This document shows, one piece after another, positions 59,201-64,000 of a stretch of DNA of 64,000 nt. Under the pieces are notes generated by a model. The model did not search any database and was not told the DNA's origin. It saw only the letters and a list, made by a program, of their open reading frames with translations. This DNA is from Auricularia sp. M13. Taxonomy: Eukaryota; Basidiomycota; Agaricomycetes; Auriculariales; Auriculariaceae. Both the position numbers and the translations under genes were made by a program. Numbering within the stretch: the stretch's first letter is position 1; every line of letters begins with the position of its first letter. The stretch lies in NCBI GenBank assembly GCA_037042915.1, contig CM073193.1:4278001-4342000 (forward strand). Direction: 5' to 3'.

Positions 59201-61400
59201 CCCCGTCCACTCCGGGTACTCAGTTCCTCCCCCTCTATCCTCTTCTATCCGCTCTCTACTTCCCAGTGCCCGCCCCGGCGGTCTCCACGATATCCCCTTC
59301 GCTTATACCACCTGGACCTTGGATATAGGACCGATCTCGCCCACGGAATCCCCTGGCCTCAGTCTCAAGCTTCTGGTGGCCGCCCCCTTGGACCCGAACC
59401 CTCCCGGACCCCCTGGCCGCCTCTCGGCCTTCCTTTAACCCCATACCGCCCTTAGGCACGCTTCCCAAACCTTACCCTCAAGTTCCGGACCCTTCTGGAG
59501 TTGTAGTTTTCCCTTTGGTCGCCCCTCGCAACGACGTCCGGCAAATCCCGCTCGCAGTCCGAAATCGCTTCGCCGACGAACACCCTATAAGCCGATGGCT
59601 TTCAAACTTTGCCGACACCCTTGCACCACCCCTCCGGAGTCCCATGCGAAGTTACGAGGCGAACGCTCGCCGATGCCGCCGTTGCCATGCACTGCCTCGC
59701 CGGACCATTTCCGCTCCCCCTCGCCGGCCCCTGCTGCGTTCCGCCTGCCCCAAGGCTTGGACGCGTATCAACGTCCCCCACCCATGCGTGCTTGACCGAT
59801 ACCCGCGCACGCTGTCCTGGCTGCCAATCGAGCGTTTGAGCGTCCCACACACTTGCACACCTCGGTCCTTCGCAGCGCGACCCTCGGCACCCATCTACCC
59901 TCGGTCCTTGTGCTCCAAGTTCACCTCGGACCATTCCACACCTACCGATGTCGGCCGCTGTCAGTTATGCAACGCTGGCAACAGTACAGGTCGCCGTGCG
60001 TCGGCCGAGCTGCTGGACATCTGGTGTTCGCACCCTCCGCCGACCTGGATCTTCCGGTGTCGGACGCGTGAGCCAACGCTGACCTACCTCGCCGCTGGAC
60101 CTTGGAGGTGCTCCCTGACATGGACCGAGGCGGAGCCTCGCTGGATCGCATTGGTTTGCTCGGAATATCGGTGTTCACACGCGCACCCCCTCTTCGGCGT
60201 TACAGGATGGAGTACACGAACCGGACACGGACCCAATGGTCTCACAGGCTTTCCGTCCATCGCCCAGGTGTTTTGGCAAGGTCTCCGCAGCCGCATGACC
60301 GTCCGCCCGATACAACGCAACCCCGGCGATGCTGCCGACTGTCAACCCCCTGTCCGCTCCGCCGTTTATTTCGCCGTCGGGCGTCTTTCCGAATCCCGCG
60401 CGAGGTGCCCGTGTCCTCTCCCAACTCCTGGCCTTCTATCCGCGGTCGGACCTTGCCAAACGAAGAGGTCCTCGGCAAGATATGTGCATCCGATGTTCAG
60501 TGCACCGGTCGCGTCGTCGGCCGCCCTGACATCGCATCCTGTTGGACCTGTGGACCTCTCTGGCGCATCTGGAACCCCCTCCGGGACGGACCCGCGTTCG
60601 GACCCACCGGCGATGTCACTGATGAAGTCCGGCTCTGCTTGCGCACTGCATGAGCTCAATTCGGGATAGCCGCTGTTTGCCCTCGGACTGTTCGTCGCAT
60701 CGGACATCCTCCCCTACACTCCACCCCTCCTCCCGGGCTGCCACCCCGATGCCGACCGCACTGGCTTATGCTTACGACCGTCATGACTTCGCTTCAAACT
60801 CTCGTCGTGCCCTTCACCGGGGTTGAGGTTGCGATCCACCGGGATGCGCAGTGCTCAGCGTTGTTGGTCGGACCAGCACTCCGACACCTCCTATACCTTC
60901 GGTCCTGTGCCTTGGGCGCTATCTCGGTGTACTCGGGCCTTCCCCACCCTTGTACCCCAGCCGGAGATGGTAGGAGTCTGTTCATGGGCGCAGCGCGTCC
61001 CGCTCTCTTTTCCATTACGACCTCGACCGCTCCTGCGTTTCGCTCGGCAGTAACGACCTTTCCCGTGTTCCCTCCCGGACGGTAGGACTCCCAGTATATT
61101 GAGATGTGGTGTGGGGACAGCAAGTAGGTGTCCTTCTCGCTTGGAGCTCGGACCGACTCTTTCCCTTGGACCTGCAATGTTTCCGACGCTGGTGTTGCAC
61201 CTTGGATCGGTGAGGATTGATGTGCCGTAATAGCCCGTCAGTCCTCACCCCCTCGGTCCGAGCGGGGGAGACGACCTCTGTGCTTTGGGTCTCGCCCGAT
61301 GTGAGGGTACACTTCTATTTCGATTCGTCATGAATTTAACGACTTCGGCCACCCCCAATGGCCTCCACCATGCTCGGTCGCTTTTTGCGGGCTCGCGGCT

Positions 61401-61409
61401 GGAAGGGGG
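61401..61409 (+). other. polypurine tract
   Basis: GGAAGGGGG just before the right LTR, the usual site for plus-strand priming. Confidence 0.7.
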
Positions 61410-61412
61410 TTA

Positions 61413-62338
61413 TGTTACGGTGCGCGGCGATCTTGCCCATACGCCGCTTCCGTTGGAGCCGCTTCACCCGCTCCGTCGGACCGATATACCCGTTCCGCAT
61501 GCCTCTCCGGACCGCTGGCACCTCGGCTACCTTCTCTGCGTCACCGGACCCCTGTCAACCTCGGTCCTTGGAATTGCCATTGTTGTCGATCACCGCTGCG
61601 CTGGTTTCCACCCGGCGTGTATCTGTTCGTCGGTCCGTCTTCTCGGTGACGGCCTACACCTTCGGAGATGCCGCACACCACACCTCGGGTATTTCCCTGC
61701 ATGGCCGGTGTGCGCTGGGAGTACAGGTGAAGCTGCAACGATCGAGCATTACATCCTTCACCCTCTGTCCCCTGGATGCTCGACCGCTCCGGCACCTCGG
61801 ACCTCGGCCGCCACACTCTCCTCGGTCCGCGCGCGGCATGGTCCATGGTCCGGAGGCTGTCCGGATGGAGTGGGAGTGTTGATTGTTGAGCAGGATAACG
61901 CTCGCCATTGCGTCGGCGCCTTTCGCCCCCGGTGTCAGTGCGTGCATACATGCAAGGACACCTCGGTCTGTCTGGATACCCGCCCAATACCCTCCATGGA
62001 CATCCTTTATCCCCTTCGTCCATGACGCTTCACTCTTTCTTGACCCTCCCTTGACTCCCTTTACCCCCATTGCTTCCACTGGCTCCAGATTACCCTCGGT
62101 GACTTCCCCGATGCCTTTCCCATCGCTTCCGGACCTCTCTTTGGTGTTGGTTGGCTTCCTTTGTTGTCCGGAGCGTTCGGATCCGGTTTGCCTCCGATCG
62201 GACTATATGTACCGGCGATTGCCCTCGGATGTACCCTAGGTTGGATCTGGTCTATTATGTGTTCGACCTTCCCCTCCTGAGTACCCTTCCTGGTCGGCTA
62301 CGCCTCCAGGTCGGTGGTGTATGCAGCACACCGTGACA
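61413..62338 (+). repeat. right (3') LTR
   Basis: Same sequence as the left LTR except for about ten insertions/deletions of 2-50 nt and very few substitutions. Confidence 0.92.
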
Positions 62339-62343
62339 GCAAT
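62339..62343. repeat. 5-bp target duplication of LTR element, right
   Basis: GCAAT, partner of 58141-58145. Confidence 0.9.
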
Positions 62344-63120
62344 GGGATATTTAAACACGATTTTACAGCCCGGGGAGCAAGTGCCATTGCACAGTGATGC
62401 ATTAGAAAAGTTGAATCCCTCTTTTGGCCAACTGCGGCTGTTCCGAGCACGACTCATCCCTGAATACAGCTCTGATCTTGAACCCGTTTTGCATCTGACT
62501 TTCATATACATATGTGATCTAGAAAAAAAATTGAGAAACTTATCGGGCCAACAGTGGGTTCGGCAGACCATTATCTTCTGTTGCCTTACTGTCTTCTGTT
62601 GTGCGGTGAAAGACTATACGTGACTGAGCGGGAAGGTCGCTAGCTTTGGGATCGCAGCCTCTTGGGCATGCGCGAGCCAATCCCCAAAGAAGGATCCAAT
62701 AGAATGACTCGACGTCGTGGCGAGGTAGGTGCAGTGTTTCCGCATTGGTGGTGGCCTTTCCCCTCCGCGACGCATCCTCTTTGAGGACACGCTGAAGAGA
62801 GGGCCATGAAGAAACCATCGTAACCGGGAAACGCAGGGTCAAAAAGCTCCTTCTGGTCCTCGATGGATTGCAACTTCTCAACTAGCTCTTGAAATGCCTC
62901 TTTATCGAAGGTGTAACCACGAGCAGGGTCATTCGAGAACTCTAGCGAGGTAAACATGGGTGTTCCCTGTAGCTATTAATCAGACTTTGCACGCTGTGTT
63001 TATACGCATGCTCACCGAGAGTTCTTTGCGGGCCTGGTTGTCGGGGCTATGACGTGTTTGCAATGTGCATGGCGGCGCTGTGATTCAAGTCGACGATGAT
63101 AGAGCTTGGACGGGGCAGCA

Positions 63121-63801
63121 AAGAGCGCGGTAAATCAGCTTACTGTGTGCGCGGCCGTCTAATATTGGTGCGTCGTGTGGCATGATGGGCTCCCAAAATG
63201 GACGCGTGGTCCGCGTCGAAAGAGAGGAAGCAACAATCCAACACGTTTCCAACTCCGCGTTCGCACGGTCACGGTGGTACTGCCAGTACCTACAGCTTTA
63301 TGTCACGTCTACCCTCTCGCGTGAGCTCCTAGTCTTAAATTTGATTACAAGTTACCCTGCGCGATCTCTCGATATTATCATGCTCGTCTGAGCTGGCGAC
63401 GGTGCATAGCACAGAGTACTTATGCTCACTGCTCTGGTCAGGTCTGTCACTTAGATGGTTTTCCCCATTGCCTGCATTAAAGGACGGCGAAAATTCCTTC
63501 ACGAACGGATTTGTTGCCGGCAAACCCGTGAGGAATGCGGACTTCTGCTGCGTGTGCCAGCCTGCCAGGATAATTCGGCTGAGCGGTTCAACTACCAACC
63601 AGTCCCTCGCGAACCCTGCTTTCCCCGTTCCACTTGAACATGCGCTCTCATTATGAATCCTTGATGTACATGTAACGGCCGAGAGCCTTGCCTGTACTCG
63701 CTACTGTTATCCGACAATCCAGCACTTGTTTGACAGGCTGAGCGGAGTTGGATGACAGTGTCCAAGGCGTCCAACAGCCACACGGTCGGCATCCAACAAT
63801 T
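63121..63801. other. gene-free stretch before MOB1
   Basis: No gene was recognised. This should contain the MOB1 promoter. Confidence 0.5.
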
Positions 63802-63973
63802 ATGTCCTCGTTCTTTGGCCTGTACGCATCTCTGTGCCCCCGCCCAAGTCCATAGGTTCTGATTATCTGCGATGCGGCTCCGCAGCGGAAAGACGCGCAC
63901 CTTCAAGCCTCGGAAGGACGTTCCAGAGGGCACCAAGCAGTACCAGCTGCGCAAGTATGCCGAGGCCACCCTG
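63802..63973 (+). CDS. MOB1: MOB kinase activator Mob1, first two exons (runs off the window)
   Basis: Exon 1 (63802-63821) encodes MSSFFGL and exon 2 (63886-63973) encodes GKTRTFKPRKDVPEGTKQYQ and LRKYAEATL, followed by a GTGCGT donor. This is the highly conserved start of Mob1, the co-activator of NDR/LATS-family kinases in mitotic exit and septation. The remaining exons lie beyond base 64000. The ATG at 63872 also opens this frame, but it falls in the intron by this model, and the MSSFFG start matches the family better. Confidence 0.88.
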
Positions 63974-64000
63974 GTGCGTCGCAGATGGCACCGAGCTAAC

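Larger units (their letters stand above)
58146..62338 (+). mobile_element. non-autonomous LTR retrotransposon, 4,193 bp
   Basis: Two direct repeats, 58146-59186 (1,041 bp) and 61413-62338 (926 bp), begin TGTTACGG and end GTGACA, and the unit is flanked by GCAAT on both sides. A purine tract (GGAAGGGGG, 61401-61409) lies just before the right LTR, and a primer-binding region follows the left LTR. The 2,226-bp interior is strongly C/T-rich on this strand and has no reverse transcriptase, RNase H, integrase or Gag motif that I can see. Its longest reading frame (59515-60669) is low-complexity Arg/Pro/Ser-rich. It must depend on proteins from a relative. Confidence 0.93.
57564..62616. mobile_element. 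TIR element with TA duplication (Tc1/mariner-like MITE), itself interrupted
   Basis: The ends are 26-bp inverted repeats, CAGT... on the left and the complement of TAGT... on the right, sharing CACCGCACAACAGAAGAC. They are flanked by TA (57562-57563 and 62617-62618), the target duplication of Tc1/mariner elements. Without the LTR retrotransposon inside it, the element is about 855 bp and AT-rich, and codes for nothing recognisable, so it is a non-autonomous element. Its removal restores the FunK1 H frame and spacing. Confidence 0.85.
57267..63120 (-). pseudogene. FunK1 kinase copy H, split by nested transposons
   Basis: The right part holds an exon with VDLNHS (about 63100, Asn replacing the usual second Asp, with an in-frame stop soon after) and, from 62966, GTPMFTSLEFS, then a frameshift, then PRHDVESFYWILLWGLARACPRGCD ending at 62619. 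The left part resumes at 57561 with YKTFVSDMLGHSATD, shifts frame again and ends with LYLSVPWHHYD, HAHIAVQRVILLHLHD and a stop. If the inserted sequence is left out the two parts join in frame at the same spacing as copy G. The N-terminal exons are missing. It was already a damaged gene apart from the insertion. Confidence 0.85.

Noticed and set aside
59515-60669. A 384-codon open frame inside the LTR retrotransposon
   Set aside because: It is low in complexity (Arg, Pro, Ser), other long open frames overlap it in the same C/T-rich sequence, and I see no reverse transcriptase, protease, integrase or Gag motif. I treat it as chance in skewed sequence.

Overview
This window reads as nuclear DNA of a mushroom-type basidiomycete (Agaricomycetes). 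The evidence is many short GT-AG introns of about 45-65 nt with CTGAC/CTAAC-like branch sites, a large family of fungal-type FunK1 kinases, a secreted GH3 beta-glucosidase and a secreted phospholipase-C-like protein with a CBM1-like cysteine module. Exon limits were worked out by hand from splice signals, reading phase and family conservation. No RNA gene and no CRISPR array was recognised.

Layout. 1-5.5 kb: the last codons of an alpha-tubulin gene, an intact FunK1 kinase (A) and a serine-rich protein of unknown function. 5.7-14.3 kb: a Frag1/DRAM/Sfk1 membrane protein, a 21-exon GH3 beta-glucosidase and CFT2/CPSF100. 14.6-32.3 kb: ARF1, a broken FunK1 (B), a diverged ARF copy, a broken FunK1 (C), exocyst SEC15, a third ARF copy with a 1-nt frameshift, a PLC-like gene, and an alpha-tubulin copy with a 1-nt frameshift. 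32.8-35.1 kb: a proline-rich protein of unknown function. 36.3-48.9 kb: an intact alpha-tubulin, FunK1 D (split by two transposons), FunK1 E (first exon deleted), a second copy of the serine-rich gene and a FunK1 tail (F). This repeats the order and orientation of the left edge, so a tubulin - FunK1 - serine-rich block is duplicated about 38-43 kb apart. 49-64 kb: a small cysteine-rich secreted protein, an intact FunK1 (G), a DRG/Rbg1 GTPase fragment, decayed F-box-like coding sequence, a FunK1 relic, a DJ-1/PfpI gene, FunK1 H (split by a nested pair of transposons) and the first exons of MOB1.

The conserved housekeeping genes (CFT2, ARF1, SEC15, tubulin, MOB1) sit among a fast-changing accessory layer: nine FunK1 loci, of which only A and G look intact, and four mobile elements. 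FunK1 D carries a 2,110-bp palindromic element with a 9-bp target duplication (MULE-like) and a 753-bp solo LTR with a 5-bp duplication. Removing both restores the reading frame exactly. FunK1 H carries an approximately 855-bp TIR element with a TA duplication, itself split by a 4,193-bp LTR retrotransposon lacking recognisable polymerase genes. That retrotransposon has a TATA box, a 12-nt stretch 33 bp downstream, and a primer-binding site complementary to the stretch, which is the arrangement expected of Tf1-type self-priming.

Other items worth attention: a 2-nt microexon needed to rebuild the 181-residue ARF1, a 13-nt exon in the beta-glucosidase, a GC-AG intron in the DJ-1 gene, an ARF paralogue without its myristoylation glycine, and alpha-tubulins ending in Phe or Tyr.
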